Below are positions 14,349 to 24,432 of a stretch of 64,000 nucleotides of DNA, piece after piece; within the stretch, counting starts at the first letter, position 1; each line of letters begins with the position of its first letter. The notes beneath the pieces are model-generated. The model saw nothing but the letters and a program-made list of their open reading frames with translations, was not told where the DNA came from and did no database searches. The position numbers and the translations under genes are program-made. Source of the DNA: Roseateles sp. SL47 (lineage in GTDB: Bacteria; Pseudomonadota; Gammaproteobacteria; Burkholderiales; Burkholderiaceae_C); the NCBI RefSeq assembly GCF_026625885.1, contig NZ_CP113068.1:4960001-5024000 (forward strand), written 5' to 3'.

Positions 14349-14915
14349 TCAGCGCACCTTGGCCCGGATTTCGGGCAGCGCCTTTTGCAAGTAATACACC
14401 ATCGACCAGATGGTCAGCACCGCAGCCAGATAAATCAGCCAGGTGCCCCACAGCCGGGTATTGATGAGGCCAAACACCACACCGTCATACAACAGGAACG
14501 GGATGGCCACCATCTGCACCGTGGTCTTGAGCTTGCCCAGCATATGGACCGCCACCGACCGCGATGCGCCGATTTGCGCCATCCATTCACGCAGCGCGGA
14601 AATGGCAATTTCCCGCCCCACAATGACCAGCGCCACCAGCGCGTCCACCCGCTGCTGCTCCAGCAACACCAGCAAGGCGGCGCACACCAGGAATTTGTCC
14701 GCCACCGGATCCAGGAAGGCACCGAAGGACGACGTCTGGTTGAGCTTGCGCGCCAGATAGCCATCCGCCCAATCGGTCAGCGCCACCAGAATGAAGAGCA
14801 CGGTGGCCATCAGGTTCTGATGCGCAGGCGCGATCTGCAAATGAAACAGCCCCACGATCAGTGGGATGGCCACGATGCGGGCCCAGGTCAACAAGGTTGG
14901 CAGGGTCAGGAACAT
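14349..14915 (-). CDS. pgsA: CDP-diacylglycerol-glycerol-3-phosphate 3-phosphatidyltransferase
   Basis: ATG 14915 gives a 188-residue protein starting 'MFLTLPTLLTWARI', as in other PgsA proteins; the longer frame adds 20 non-homologous residues. The CDP-alcohol phosphotransferase signature is complete in 'DWADGYLARKLNQTS' followed by 'GAFLDPVADK' (D-x2-DG-x2-AR-x8-G-x3-D-x3-D). There are about five membrane segments. The enzyme makes phosphatidylglycerol phosphate, the committed step to phosphatidylglycerol and cardiolipin. It follows uvrC and a lipoprotein gene on the same strand; uvrC-pgsA linkage is common in Proteobacteria. Confidence 0.94.
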   Translation of the reverse strand: MFLTLPTLLTWARIVAIPLIVGLFHLQIAPAHQNLMATVLFILVALTDWADGYLARKLNQTSSFGAFLDPVADKFLVCAALLVLLEQQRVDALVALVIVGREIAISALREWMAQIGASRSVAVHMLGKLKTTVQMVAIPFLLYDGVVFGLINTRLWGTWLIYLAAVLTIWSMVYYLQKALPEIRAKVR

Positions 14916-14999
14916 GGTTGGGATTGTGCCCACCTTTTGGGGTCGCACGCCCCGATCTTGCGGGATTGAGTGCAATCAATTCCTGCAGACCTGCAGCAC

Positions 15000-15554
15000 T
15001 CAGTCCAGCGTGCGAGGTTTGAAGCGCCGGTCGTTGTTGAAGAGGAAGACCTCATTGAACTTCCAGGGGTGGGGCAGATGGCTCACATCCCCATACGGGG
15101 CCGCCCTGCGCACCGCCGCCATCGCCAGCTCGATGGTGTCCACCGCCTGCCCGGGCCGACGCAGCACGCGGATGTTGCGCACCGAACCATCGCGGTTGAG
15201 CTCCACCTCCAGCACCGGAATGGCCAGCAGCACGGCCGGGACCTCCCCCATGTAGGTGGCATCCGGATTGGCGGCCACCAGGCGCAGCGCCGCCTGATGG
15301 CGCAGCTCTTCGTGGGTGGACACCGCATGCGGCGGCTCCAGGCGCCCCTGGCTGTTCACCAAGGCCGTCGGCGCCTCGGGGCCCTGCACAGGCCCCTGGG
15401 CGGGCGCCGCAGGGCGTGCGGGCTGGGCACTCACAGTCGAGGGGGCTGCCGGCACGCGCGGCGACGGACCGCCGCACCCAGCCATGACCACCGTCAACCC
15501 GAGCGACGCAGCCCAGCGCAGCCCCACCCGTGCCACGCCACTGGATCGCGACAT
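15000..15554 (-). CDS. TonB-C-like lipoprotein
   Basis: ATG 15554 yields a lipoprotein signal with lipobox 'VMAGC' (Cys about residue 27), which supports this start over longer frames. A Pro/Ala linker (about 30-70) precedes a C-terminal domain at about 85-184. That domain has 'IPVLEVELNRDGSVRNIRVLR' and 'AAPYGDVSHLPHPW', a pattern of TonB C-terminal-like beta-alpha-beta folds. It is probably a periplasmic, inner- or outer-membrane anchored protein of unknown partner. It lies between uvrC and pgsA and is likely transcribed with them. Confidence 0.75.
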   Translation of the reverse strand: MSRSSGVARVGLRWAASLGLTVVMAGCGGPSPRVPAAPSTVSAQPARPAAPAQGPVQGPEAPTALVNSQGRLEPPHAVSTHEELRHQAALRLVAANPDATYMGEVPAVLLAIPVLEVELNRDGSVRNIRVLRRPGQAVDTIELAMAAVRRAAPYGDVSHLPHPWKFNEVFLFNNDRRFKPRTLD

Positions 15555-15684
15555 CGGCACCAACACCGGACGCCCCACCGGACCGTTGGCAGCCCCCTGC
15601 ACCACCCCATGCGACCAGAGGGAAAAAGCGCCAGCGCAGGCAGATTTCGGTTGATTCATGCTCGACAGTTCCATCGTCCGCCCA

Positions 15685-17793
15685 TCAATGCAGGGCACGG
15701 TAAATCTCTTCAGCCAGTTCGCGGGACACACCCTTCACGCTGGCCAGCTCTTCGATGCTGGCACCGGCCACGCCGCGCACCCCACCAAAGCGTTGCAGCA
15801 GTTGCGCCCGCTTCTTTGGCCCGACACCCGGCACATCCTCCAGACGCGAAGACCCGGTGCGCACCGATGCACGCTTGGCCCGCATGCCGGTGATGGCAAA
15901 GCGGTGGGCCTCGTCCCGGATCTGCGCCACCAGCATCAGGGCGGCGGAATCACGCCCCAGATAGACCTTCTCGCGCCCGTCGGCAAACACCAGCTCCTCC
16001 AGGCCGACCTTACGGCCTTCGCCCTTCTCCACACCCACGATCAGCGACAGGTCCAGGCCCAGCTCCTCGAAAACTTCACGCGCCATCGACACCTGGCCTT
16101 TGCCACCGTCCACCAGCACCAGGTCGGGCAGGCGCCCAGCACCATTCTGAGCAGCTTCCGCCATGCGGCTGTAACGACGTGTCAGCACCTGTCGCATGGC
16201 CGCGTAGTCATCCCCCGGTGTGATGCCTTCGATGTTGAAACGGCGGTACTGGCTGCTTTGCATCTGATGCGCTTCGAACACCACGCAGGACGCCTGCGTG
16301 GCTTCGCCAGCGGTATGGCTGATGTCAAAACACTCGATGCGGAACTTGTCCAGGTCGGTGATGCTGAGGTCCAGCGCATCCACCAGCGCCCGGGTACGAG
16401 CCTGCTGCGACCCTTCTTCGGACAACAGGCGGGCCAATGCCAGCTCGGCACCCTTGGCGCACATCTCCTGCCAGATCCGGCGCTGGCCGCGTGGCTGGGC
16501 CTGGGTGGTCACCCGATAACCGGCCTGGTTGCTCAAGGCCTCGGCGAGTGCCGGGTCCACGGCATGGGACAGCACCAGCAGCGACGGCACCGGCGCTTCC
16601 AGATAGTGCTGCGCAATAAACGCCTCCAGCACCTGGCGCTCAGCGCTCGGCGGGCCCTCACCTTCCACCGGCACCAGCTCATCGTCATCCACCAGCGAGA
16701 CGGCCGTCGCGTCTTCCACATGCTTGGGGAAGTAGGCCCGGTCGCCCAGATGCCGCCCCCCACGCACCATGGCCAGGTTCACGCAGGCGCGCCCCCCCTG
16801 CAGGCGCACCGCCAGGATGTCCACATCGCGGTCCCGGCCGGTGGCGCTGTTTTCATCCACCGCCTGCTGCTGCAGTACCTTGGACAGCGCCGAAATCTGA
16901 TTGCGCAGTTCGGCCGCCTGCTCATATTCCATGCGCTCGGCGTGGGCCATCATCTGCGCCTGCAGGCCGTCCATCACCTCCTGGGTCTCGCCCAGCAGGA
17001 AACGCTCCGCATGACTGACGTTGCGGGCGTAGTCCTCCGTCTGCCCTTCCGGCACACAGGGGCCGGAACAGCGGTGGATCTGGTACAGCAGGCAGGGCCG
17101 ACTGCGGTTGTTGAAGACCGTGTCCTCACAGGTGCGCAACCGGAAGACCTTCTGCAGCAACTGGATGGATTCCTTCACCGCCCAGGCGCTGGGGAAAGGT
17201 CCGAAGTAACGATGCCGGCGGTCCACCGCCCCGCGGTAGTAGCTGATGCGCGGCCAGGCATGGCCGGACAAGCGCAGGTAGGGGTAGCTCTTGTCGTCGC
17301 GAAAGAGGATGTTGAAGCGCGGGTTCAGCGCCTTGATGAGGTTGTTTTCCAGCAGCAGCGCTTCGGCTTCGGTCCGCACCACCGTGGTTTCCAGCCGGGC
17401 GATACGCGCCACCATCATGCCGATACGGGTGCCGCCGTGGTCCTTCTGGAAGTAGCTGGAGACGCGCTTCTTCAGGTTGTTGGCCTTGCCCACATACAGC
17501 ACATGGTCCTGGGCGTCGAAGTAGCGGTAGACGCCAGGCAGCGGCGGCAGCGCGGCCACCTCGGCGAGCACACGCTCGCGCACGTCACGGGCGGCGCGTT
17601 CCATGTCGCGCACGCGCAGCCCCTCGGCAGCCTCAATCGCCCGCCCCTGCTCGTTCCAGGTTTCGGCGTGCGAGGCCAGGGAGGGCGGTGCGGTGTCTTC
17701 GGCGCCGGCCTCAGACGGGCTGGCGGGATCGGAATGGGGACGGGACTCGGGGGCCGGCGCCGGGTGACCCGGGTCGGTCGGAATTGTGCTCAT
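15685..17793 (-). CDS. uvrC: excinuclease ABC subunit C
   Basis: The 702-residue protein has a GIY-YIG nuclease domain near residues 85-175 ('[25 protein letters not shown]', split here by the usual helix), a UVR motif near 290, an RNase H-like nuclease domain at about 440-600 ('[11 protein letters not shown]'), and a C-terminal helix-hairpin-helix pair ('[15 protein letters not shown]', '[13 protein letters not shown]'). It makes both incisions in nucleotide excision repair. An N-terminal extension of about 75 low-complexity residues is longer than usual. ATG 17793 lies 30 bases from the divergent earP start. Confidence 0.95.
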   Translation of the reverse strand: MSTIPTDPGHPAPAPESRPHSDPASPSEAGAEDTAPPSLASHAETWNEQGRAIEAAEGLRVRDMERAARDVRERVLAEVAALPPLPGVYRYFDAQDHVLYVGKANNLKKRVSSYFQKDHGGTRIGMMVARIARLETTVVRTEAEALLLENNLIKALNPRFNILFRDDKSYPYLRLSGHAWPRISYYRGAVDRRHRYFGPFPSAWAVKESIQLLQKVFRLRTCEDTVFNNRSRPCLLYQIHRCSGPCVPEGQTEDYARNVSHAERFLLGETQEVMDGLQAQMMAHAERMEYEQAAELRNQISALSKVLQQQAVDENSATGRDRDVDILAVRLQGGRACVNLAMVRGGRHLGDRAYFPKHVEDATAVSLVDDDELVPVEGEGPPSAERQVLEAFIAQHYLEAPVPSLLVLSHAVDPALAEALSNQAGYRVTTQAQPRGQRRIWQEMCAKGAELALARLLSEEGSQQARTRALVDALDLSITDLDKFRIECFDISHTAGEATQASCVVFEAHQMQSSQYRRFNIEGITPGDDYAAMRQVLTRRYSRMAEAAQNGAGRLPDLVLVDGGKGQVSMAREVFEELGLDLSLIVGVEKGEGRKVGLEELVFADGREKVYLGRDSAALMLVAQIRDEAHRFAITGMRAKRASVRTGSSRLEDVPGVGPKKRAQLLQRFGGVRGVAGASIEELASVKGVSRELAEEIYRALH

Positions 17794-17823
17794 GGGCGGA
17801 ATTGTGCCGCCGGATAATGAGGC

Positions 17824-19353
17824 ATGGCCCACTCTCCAGATTTCCCGGCAGATTCCTCTTCTGAATCGCCAGCCAAACTTGCAGCTGCAGCAGCAGCCAC
17901 TGACTCAAAGGCCGACTCAACAGCCGGATCAGCAGCCAGATCAGCAGCCAGATCAGCAGACGAGTCAGCAGCCGACTCAACCACTGACTCACAGACCGGC
18001 CCAACAGGCCATCCAGCCTCTCGCACCACCGCTGACAAGCCGCATGACTGGCTCCGTCAAGAAGCGTACACCGACGGTCCTGCAGGGTACGGAGCGGCCG
18101 GCACCCTGGCCGCCACACCAAGCGTCCCGCCTGCACTCCGCCGCTGGGACCTGTTCTGCCGCGTGATCGACAACCACGGCGATCTGGGCGTGTGCCTGCG
18201 CCTGGGCCGCGACCTGGTGTCACGCGGTGCGCAGGTGCGGATGTGGTGCGACGACCCGTCTGCGCTGCAATGGATGCAGCCCGGCCTGATGGCTGGCCTG
18301 GACATCCTCCCCTGGCCACCCGGCGCTGATTTCAGCGCCCCTGCGGACGTGGGCGATGTGGTGATCGAAGCCTTCGGCTGCGACCTGCCCGCCCCCTACC
18401 TGTCGGCCATGGCAGCCCGTCGCCGAGCGCCGGTCTGGATCAATCTGGAATATCTCAGCGCCGAACCGTATGTGGAGCGCAGCCATGGCCTGCAGTCGCC
18501 ACAATTCAGCGGCCCGGCGAAGGGACTGAACAAGTGGTTTTTCTATCCCGGCTTCACTGGACGGACCGGCGGCTTGCTGCGGGAGCCCAGCTTGTTGGCA
18601 CACCTCCACGCGCTGGACGCACCCACCACCCACGCCCCGCCGACGCCCGAAACCCTCAACGCCGCGCCGCCCCACTCGCCCAACTTCTCGCCCAACCCCG
18701 CCGCCATCCGCCCCCTCGCCGACAGACCTGCCCACGACAAACCCGCCCACAAGACGCCGGCCGATGACTGGCTTACCGCACACGGCTGGGCACCCCGGCC
18801 CGGCGAGCGCGTGCTGAGCCTGTTTGCCTACCCGCATGCGGCCTGGGACCACCTGCTGAACCGCTTGACTGGACCCTGGCTGCTGCTGCTCTGCCCGGGC
18901 GCTGCCCCACAGCAGGTACCGCCGCTGCTGCGCCCCGGTCAGCGCTGCATCGCCCTGCCCTACCTCAGCCAGACTGACTACGACCGGCTGCTGCAGTCCT
19001 GCGATTTCAATCTGGTTCGCGGAGAGGATTCCTTCGTCCGCGCCCAATGGGCCGGGCGGCCGATGCTCTGGCAGATCTACTTCCAGGACGACGGCGCCCA
19101 CAGCCCCAAACTGCAAGCGTTTCTCGATCTGGCCTGGGCCGACGCCGCCCCGGGCACACGCGCCGCCTGGGCCTCCTTGCACCGAGCCTGGAACGGCCTT
19201 GGCGCCTGGGACGATGCGGCCGCCTCGGCCCTGGCCGACCTGGACGGCGCCCGCTTGCAAGCCGTGGCATGGCGTGCCAAATTGATGGAACAGCCCGATC
19301 TCGTCACCCAGCTCATGGGCTTTGCCTTGGGCAAGGCTGGGGTTTCGGGCTAG
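17824..19353 (+). CDS. earP: EF-P arginine rhamnosyltransferase EarP, with low-complexity extensions
   Basis: The core begins near residue 108 ('[19 protein letters not shown]') and matches EarP, which attaches rhamnose from dTDP-rhamnose to Arg32 of EF-P so that polyproline stretches can be translated. D116, D120 and E401 ('[15 protein letters not shown]') correspond, from memory, to catalytic D13, D17 and E273 of the Pseudomonas enzyme. The family is usually about 380 residues; here there are 509. The first 105 residues are Ala/Ser/Asp-rich and encoded by 12-bp tandem repeats. A second insert at about 255-310 is Pro/His/Ala-rich. No internal start close to the core is available. The target gene efp follows 158 bases downstream. 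Confidence 0.9.
   Translation: MAHSPDFPADSSSESPAKLAAAAAATDSKADSTAGSAARSAARSADESAADSTTDSQTGPTGHPASRTTADKPHDWLRQEAYTDGPAGYGAAGTLAATPSVPPALRRWDLFCRVIDNHGDLGVCLRLGRDLVSRGAQVRMWCDDPSALQWMQPGLMAGLDILPWPPGADFSAPADVGDVVIEAFGCDLPAPYLSAMAARRRAPVWINLEYLSAEPYVERSHGLQSPQFSGPAKGLNKWFFYPGFTGRTGGLLREPSLLAHLHALDAPTTHAPPTPETLNAAPPHSPNFSPNPAAIRPLADRPAHDKPAHKTPADDWLTAHGWAPRPGERVLSLFAYPHAAWDHLLNRLTGPWLLLLCPGAAPQQVPPLLRPGQRCIALPYLSQTDYDRLLQSCDFNLVRGEDSFVRAQWAGRPMLWQIYFQDDGAHSPKLQAFLDLAWADAAPGTRAAWASLHRAWNGLGAWDDAAASALADLDGARLQAVAWRAKLMEQPDLVTQLMGFALGKAGVSG
17916..17992. repeat. 12-bp tandem repeats in the earP 5' region
   Basis: Copies of a unit close to ATCAGCAGCCAG occur four to five times, partly degenerate. 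They encode the Ala/Ser/Asp-rich N-terminal extension of EarP. Because the unit is a multiple of three, copy changes keep the frame. Confidence 0.6.
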
Positions 19354-19511
19354 AATGCGAGGCTTTTCGCCGTTCAAACGGCCACCACACTGCCGGAGCA
19401 GTACGGATCTCGCCATCTCAGGAGCCCAGCCATCGATCCTTCATGGGTTTTTCTTGGCCACCTTCCTGAGCCGCACCCCAGAGACTGTCCCGGATCTATC
19501 CCGGAATCATC

Positions 19512-20066
19512 ATGAAGATTGCTCAAGAAATTCGCGCCGGCAACGTGATCATGCACGGCAAGGACCCGATGGTCGTGCTGAAGACTGAATACAGCCGCGG
19601 TGGCCGCAATGCCGCCACGGTCCGTATGAAGCTGAAGAGCCTGCTGAACAATTCGGGCACCGAAGTCGTCTTCAAGGCCGACGACAAGATGGACCAGATC
19701 ATCCTGGACAAGAAGGAGTGCACCTACTCCTACTTCGCCGACCCGATGTATGTGTTCATGGACACCGAGTACAACCAGTACGAAGTGGAAGCCGAAAACA
19801 TGGGCGACGCCATCAACTACCTGCAAGACGGCATGGAAGTGGAAGTGGTGTTCTATGACGGCAAGGCCATCTCGGTGGAACTGCCCACCAGCGTGGTGCG
19901 CGAAGTGACCTGGACCGAGCCGGCCGTCAAGGGCGACACCTCCGGCAAGGTGCTGAAGCCTGCCAAGATCTCCACCGGTTTCGAAATCCCCGTGCCCATC
20001 TTCGTGGCCCAGGGCGACAACATCGAAATCGACACGCGGACCCACGAGTACCGCAAGCGCGTCTGA
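19512..20066 (+). CDS. efp: translation elongation factor P
   Basis: The protein has 184 residues and three beta-barrel domains: KOW-like (1-65), OB (66-128, '[17 protein letters not shown]') and a C-terminal OB domain ending '[14 protein letters not shown]'. The modification loop reads '[11 protein letters not shown]', which puts Arg at position 32, the rhamnosylated residue in the EarP-type branch. Both enzyme and substrate are thus present side by side. EF-P rescues ribosomes at Pro-Pro sequences, which matters here because this window encodes several strongly Pro-rich proteins. Confidence 0.97.
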   Translation: MKIAQEIRAGNVIMHGKDPMVVLKTEYSRGGRNAATVRMKLKSLLNNSGTEVVFKADDKMDQIILDKKECTYSYFADPMYVFMDTEYNQYEVEAENMGDAINYLQDGMEVEVVFYDGKAISVELPTSVVREVTWTEPAVKGDTSGKVLKPAKISTGFEIPVPIFVAQGDNIEIDTRTHEYRKRV

Positions 20067-20106
20067 TCTTCAGACCCGCTGGAGGCGCCGCCACGAGGCG
20101 GCATCC

Positions 20107-20136
20107 AAAAAAAGCAGCCTGCGGGCTGCTTTTTTT
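20107..20136. terminator. bidirectional terminator between efp and the H1-like gene
   Basis: AAAAAAAGCAGCC (20107-20119), loop TGCG, then GGCTGCTTTTTTT (20124-20136): a 13-bp perfect stem with T-runs on both strands, serving efp (plus) and the convergent gene ending at 20169. Confidence 0.9.
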
Positions 20137-20168
20137 GTGGGCCCGTGAGCCGAACCACCCCAGGGCGC

Positions 20169-20660
20169 TCAAGTTCGATTCGTCGGCGCGCCGTGATGCT
20201 TGTCGGACATCGTCTGATGGGTCCGCTTCGCCACCTTGGTCGACTTCGCCTTGTTGGGCTTGGCAGACTTGGAGGCTTTGGCATGTGGGGCAGCCTTGCC
20301 GGACTTGGCCGATTTCCCGGGCGTCCCAGGCCTGGCGGACTTCGCGGGCTTGGCAGGCTTCGCGGCCGACTTCCCGGACTTGTGCGCAACCGCCTTCTTG
20401 GCACCCGCCTTCTTTGCAGGCTGCTGCCCCGCCGACTGAGCGGCCACATGCCCAGGGTGCGAACCCGCCACGGCGGGAGCCGCCCTGCCCTCCAACACAC
20501 CCTGCGACACACCCTGCGACCCCCCCTGCGACGCACCCTGTGCCATCGCTGCGGGCGCCAGGCACAGCGCAAGGGCTGCAGACATCGCCAGCGTGGCGCC
20601 GACTAGGGCGCCCACTGTGACGGCCTTGTTGGCGGCCTTGTTGGTGGACAGGGGGGTCAT
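20169..20660 (-). CDS. exported histone-H1-like Lys/Ala-rich protein
   Basis: The 163-residue protein begins with a long signal peptide ('VGALVGATLAMSAALALCLA' ending 'AAMA', cleavage near residue 41). It continues with 'SQG' repeats (about 42-56, coded by 12-bp repeats near 20498-20540) and a tail that is about half Lys and Ala in 'AKPAKPAKSARPG'-like units. This composition resembles eukaryotic H1 tails and bacterial H1-like proteins, yet the signal peptide points to the periplasm or beyond. No domain is recognised. ATG 20660 has a GGGG-type ribosome site. Role unknown; it may bind polyanions such as LPS or extracellular DNA. Confidence 0.6.
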   Translation of the reverse strand: MTPLSTNKAANKAVTVGALVGATLAMSAALALCLAPAAMAQGASQGGSQGVSQGVLEGRAAPAVAGSHPGHVAAQSAGQQPAKKAGAKKAVAHKSGKSAAKPAKPAKSARPGTPGKSAKSGKAAPHAKASKSAKPNKAKSTKVAKRTHQTMSDKHHGAPTNRT

Positions 20661-20754
20661 GAATACCTCAGCGTCAAATCGTCAACGTCAAATCGTTCCT
20701 GCGGGAGACTTGGCAGTCTAGCGCCAGCCCCGGGGGCCACACCCACCGACCAGG

Positions 20755-21615
20755 TCAGACAAACTCGCCCTGGCGCAACCATTTGGTCGCCACCCACTTC
20801 TCCCCCTCCAACACCGGGGCGCCACCGTGCAGGGTGAGCGTGCCGGGCTCCGGACGGTCGTAGCTGAAAAAGACGGCATTGCCCTTCTGCGCCATGACAT
20901 CCAGCTTGACGTCGGGAAAGACGGTGGCACCCCCGCGTGTGGGCGTGTTCAGATACATCACCAGCGTGCCGACCCGCTGCCCACCCCGCTGCAGAATGGC
21001 CTTGCTGCTGGCATGGCGCGGGTCGAAGTAGTCGTAATGCGGCTGGTATTCCGCACCGGTGCGATAGCGCAGCACCTGCAAGCCCTCACCGTTGCGCAGC
21101 GGCCAATTCACCAGGGTCGCAATCCGGGCCTCAATGCGCTTGACCACCTCGGATTCACCACGCTCGAAGAACATGCCCTCGCTGGTGCGGGCGGCATTCA
21201 CCTCGCTCCCCTCTTTCTGGGACGCCACCGTCTCAGACCGGGCCAGGCGCGCCCGAGCCGCATCCACGATGGCATCACATTCGTCGTCCGTGAGCAGGCC
21301 ACCAAACACCACCACCCGAGGACGCTGCAAGGTCATCAGCACCTGCACCCGATGTCCGTCGGGCAGTTGCACCGAACGTTGATCACCCAGATCCGGCTCC
21401 GGCACCAGCCCCGGCTGCACCACCGGCTCCGCGACCGCAGGCAGGCTCAGTGCCGGCTCCTGCGACGGATGCTCTTCCAGCGCCTGCCGCGCCATTTCAG
21501 GCTGCCAGCCGCTGCTGAGCATGGCCTGGTACAGCGCCTCGCGCGTGATGCCGTTGTGCAGTTGCGCCGTGATCCACTGGCGAAGTTCGGTGGTGAGATA
21601 TTGCGAGCTACTCAT
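20755..21615 (-). CDS. prolyl 4-hydroxylase-like 2OG-Fe(II) dioxygenase
   Basis: The 286-residue protein has a short helical N-terminal domain and a C-terminal double-stranded beta-helix at about 95-286. Iron ligands are visible as His-x-Asp in 'QPHYDYFDP' and a distal His in 'LTLHGGAPV'. The 2-oxoglutarate-binding Lys follows ten residues later in 'GEKWVATKW'. This is the procollagen-proline dioxygenase (P4Hc) pattern. Bacterial members hydroxylate proline in proteins, including EF-Tu in some species; the substrate here is not known. It stands alone next to yaaA. Confidence 0.85.
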   Translation of the reverse strand: MSSSQYLTTELRQWITAQLHNGITREALYQAMLSSGWQPEMARQALEEHPSQEPALSLPAVAEPVVQPGLVPEPDLGDQRSVQLPDGHRVQVLMTLQRPRVVVFGGLLTDDECDAIVDAARARLARSETVASQKEGSEVNAARTSEGMFFERGESEVVKRIEARIATLVNWPLRNGEGLQVLRYRTGAEYQPHYDYFDPRHASSKAILQRGGQRVGTLVMYLNTPTRGGATVFPDVKLDVMAQKGNAVFFSYDRPEPGTLTLHGGAPVLEGEKWVATKWLRQGEFV

Positions 21616-21656
21616 GTTGCGTGCCTGCCCGTCCCTGGGGATGCTCCTATGGTCTG

Positions 21657-22442
21657 TCAGTCCATCAGCCGCCGGCGGAAAACCAGCCGGTCCGGCGTGC
21701 TGACATCGGAAGCGTAAGCGTAGCCGTCCACAGCGAAGTCCTGCAGAGCGGCTGGTGTCTGGATGTGATTCTGGATCGCATAACGCGCCATCAATCCCCG
21801 CGCCCGCTTGGCGAAGAAACTGATGATCTTGTAGCGGCCGCCCTTCCAGTCCTCAAACTGGCATTCAATGACGCGCGGCTTCAGCGACTTGCGGGCAGCG
21901 GCCTTGAAATACTCCTGCGACGCCAGATTCACGATCACCGGCGACTGCAGTTGTGCGCAACGCTCATTGAGATGCTCGGCAATGGTGTCGCCCCAGTAGG
22001 CATACAGATTCCCACCCTTGGGATTGGCCAGCGAGGTCCCCATTTCCAGACGATAGGGCTGGAGACGGTCCAGCGGACGCAGCACGCCGTAGAGCCCGGA
22101 CAGAATGGCCAGGTGCTGCTGCGCCCATTGCAGATCGGCCACATCGAGGCTGGTGGCCTGCAAGCCGTCATACACGTCGCCATTAAAGGCCAGCACGGCG
22201 GGTTTGCTATTGCTGTCAGTGAAACGGGAGGACCAGGCCTCGTAGCGCGCCAGATTGAGCGACGCCAGGGCATCGGAGATGTCCATCAAGCTGGAAATAT
22301 CGGCCTGGTTTTTGGCCTTCAGCAGCTCGATCAGTTCAGCGGCCTGGGGGACAAAAGATGGACGTGTCGCCAGGGCAGCCACCTCGGCGGGTGTCGGCGT
22401 GTCGTAGTCCAGTGACTTGGCAGGAGAGATCACATACAACAT
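21657..22442 (-). CDS. yaaA: peroxide stress protein YaaA (DUF328)
   Basis: ATG 22442 gives the standard N-terminus 'MLYVISPAKSLDYDTP' and a protein of 261 residues, normal for the family. Other conserved blocks are 'LAILSGLYGVLRPLD', 'YRLEMGTSL' and 'VIECQFEDWKGGRYKIISFFAKRARG'. YaaA lowers intracellular free iron during hydrogen peroxide stress in E. coli and has a DNA-binding-like fold. The window also carries a catalase, so two peroxide defences are nearby, though not linked in an operon. Confidence 0.93.
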   Translation of the reverse strand: MLYVISPAKSLDYDTPTPAEVAALATRPSFVPQAAELIELLKAKNQADISSLMDISDALASLNLARYEAWSSRFTDSNSKPAVLAFNGDVYDGLQATSLDVADLQWAQQHLAILSGLYGVLRPLDRLQPYRLEMGTSLANPKGGNLYAYWGDTIAEHLNERCAQLQSPVIVNLASQEYFKAAARKSLKPRVIECQFEDWKGGRYKIISFFAKRARGLMARYAIQNHIQTPAALQDFAVDGYAYASDVSTPDRLVFRRRLMD

Positions 22443-22619
22443 GCTGTCAATTGTCGCCGAGCTATCGAACCACTGGATCGAGCCAGCCACGGGGTTCGCC
22501 CTCGGACACATTTGGCGACACACAGGTCCACGGACTCGACCCGGGCAACGTCCATCAAAAGCGCCGATCAGAAGCACCGATCAGAAGCACCCATCCGAGA
22601 CAGCCATCCGCAGCACCAT

Positions 22620-22643
22620 CAAAAAAGCCACCCGAAGGTGGCT
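22620..22643 (-). terminator. terminator of tolC
   Basis: Read on the minus strand, AGCCACC-TTCG-GGTGGCT is followed by six T residues, 19 bases past the tolC stop. The 219-base gap to yaaA holds only this and a 13-bp direct duplication (GATCAGAAGCACC) near 22566-22591. Confidence 0.85.
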
Positions 22644-22661
22644 GCTTGCGAGCACGCTAAC

Positions 22662-24008
22662 TCAGCGGGCCAGCAGCCCATTGATGGCGGTCACATCCTC
22701 GGGGCGCAGCTGGCCAGAAGCCTGGCGGAGCTTGAGGCTGTTGACCAGCACGTCATAACGCGCCTTGGCCAGATCACGCTGGGTGGTGTAGAGCTGCGTC
22801 TGCGCATTCAGCACGTCCAGGTTGACACGCACGCCCACCTTGTAGCCCAACTGAGTGGCTTCCAGCGCCAGCTTGGTGGACGACTCCGCCGCCTCGTAGG
22901 CCTTCACCTGAGCCAGCAGCGACTGCACGCCAAAGAAAGCGCGCTTGGTGTTCTCTTCCACACTGCGGCGGGCGTAGTCCAGGTCATTGCGAGACTTCTC
23001 CTCCAGCGCCACCGTCTCACGAATACGGTTGGTGATGGCGCCGCCGCTGTAGATAGGCACGTTCAACGCCACCGCCGCCGTGGCGTTCGTGAGATTGCCG
23101 GTATAGCTCAAGCCGGTACCGGTCTGGCGCTGTGCGCCATAAGAGCCGGTCAGGTCCACCGTCGGCAGCCGGGCCGCCTTGGCCTTGTCGATCTCCAACC
23201 GGGCCACATCCAGGCCCAGTTGCGCCTTGCGGATGGACGGATGACCACTTTCCGCCGTACTCACCCACGAATCCACCGTGGTGGGCGTCACCGGCGGCAA
23301 CACCACCGGCGTGGCCAGCGGACGCGGCTGCACGCCCACACGGCCCACCAGTTGATCCAGCGTCACCTGCTTCACCCGCAGGTCGTTGTCCGCCGCCAGT
23401 TCCTGGGCGGTGGCCAGGTCATACCGGGCCTGTGCTTCCCGTGTATCGGTGATGGTGGCCGTACCCACCTCGAAATTGCGCTTGGCCGAGGCCAGCTGCT
23501 CGGCAATCGCCGCCTTGTTGGATTGCGAGGTCGAGAGGGCATCCTTGGCCGCCAGCACATCAAAGTAGGCGGTGGCAATGCGGATGATCAGGTCCTGCTC
23601 GGCCGTATCCAGATCGGCCTGAGCCACTTCCACGTTTTTTCGGGACTGCTCGATGGTGACGCTGTTGCTGCGATTGAACAGCGCATAAGAGGCGGACAGC
23701 CCCACCGTGCTCACCGTGTTGCCGTAGCGATCCCGCGAGACCTTGCTTGGCGGATCGGTTTCGGTGCGGGTGGCGCTGGCGCCCAGCCCCACGGTGGGCC
23801 GGTTCAGCGCCTCGGACTGCCCCAGCTGGTACTGGGCCGATTCGGCCACGGCGCGGGCGGCCAGATAGGTCGCGTCATAGGTACGAGCCGCTTCATACAC
23901 CTCCTGCAGGCTCTGCGCGCGGACGGCACCCGCCAGGCCAAGGGCAGCCATCAACAGCGTCATCCGCGGCAGGTGGCGGGTCAGGGGCGTACGGCGATCA
24001 GCGGCCAT
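22662..24008 (-). CDS. tolC: TolC-type outer-membrane efflux channel
   Basis: The 448-residue protein has a signal peptide ('LLMAALGLAGAVRAQ') and two halves of the outer-membrane efflux protein repeat, each with a long helical hairpin ('AARAVAESAQYQLGQSEA', 'YDLATAQELAADNDLRV', 'DVLNAQTQLYTTQRDLAKARYD'). It should trimerise into a barrel plus periplasmic tunnel and dock with RND, ABC or MFS pumps and type I secretion. It is the last gene of a unit with TetR, a methyltransferase and rhodanese, a common layout in Burkholderiales. Confidence 0.92.
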   Translation of the reverse strand: MAADRRTPLTRHLPRMTLLMAALGLAGAVRAQSLQEVYEAARTYDATYLAARAVAESAQYQLGQSEALNRPTVGLGASATRTETDPPSKVSRDRYGNTVSTVGLSASYALFNRSNSVTIEQSRKNVEVAQADLDTAEQDLIIRIATAYFDVLAAKDALSTSQSNKAAIAEQLASAKRNFEVGTATITDTREAQARYDLATAQELAADNDLRVKQVTLDQLVGRVGVQPRPLATPVVLPPVTPTTVDSWVSTAESGHPSIRKAQLGLDVARLEIDKAKAARLPTVDLTGSYGAQRQTGTGLSYTGNLTNATAAVALNVPIYSGGAITNRIRETVALEEKSRNDLDYARRSVEENTKRAFFGVQSLLAQVKAYEAAESSTKLALEATQLGYKVGVRVNLDVLNAQTQLYTTQRDLAKARYDVLVNSLKLRQASGQLRPEDVTAINGLLAR

Positions 24009-24052
24009 GAGGCTTCCTCTTGTCTATGTAATGTTCTCGAACAGGAATGGAA

Positions 24053-24382
24053 TCAATACCGCGGCACCGAAGGGTCGATCTCCCGCGACCAGGCGTCGAT
24101 GCCGCCGGCGAGGTTATAGACCACATCAAAGCCGTGTCGTGCCAAAAATGCGACGACCTGCAGACTTCGGACACCGTGATGACAATAAACGGCGATGGGC
24201 TGCTCTGGATCCAGCCGCTGCAGGTCAGACGGAATGTCCCCCATGGGCATATGCACACCGGCAAGACCCGGCACATCGATGCGAGCCAGCGCCACCTCCC
24301 AAGGTTCGCGCACATCCAGCAGCAAGGCGGCCGGCGTCTGCCGGGCCCAGTCCTGGAGCTCCTGAACGGTCAGGATCTGCAT
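24053..24382 (-). CDS. rhodanese-like sulfurtransferase (single domain)
   Basis: The 109-residue protein has the N-terminal 'LLLDVREPWEV' and the active-site loop 'CHHGVRS', with the catalytic Cys near residue 70. This is a complete single-domain rhodanese (GlpE/PspE-like). ATG 24382 is preferred; a GTG five codons earlier is possible. Such enzymes transfer sulfane sulfur from thiosulfate or persulfides to thiols. It lies between a Pcm-like methyltransferase and tolC, 44 bases ahead of the latter. Confidence 0.88.
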   Translation of the reverse strand: MQILTVQELQDWARQTPAALLLDVREPWEVALARIDVPGLAGVHMPMGDIPSDLQRLDPEQPIAVYCHHGVRSLQVVAFLARHGFDVVYNLAGGIDAWSREIDPSVPRY

Positions 24383-24432
24383 CGATGAGGGGGGCACGTG
24401 GCCAGGGCATGCATGGGGGATTCCGCCGCCGG

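Noticed and set aside
15658..17817. 719-residue ORF opposite uvrC
   Set aside because: Shadow of uvrC with no recognisable domain and no ribosome site.
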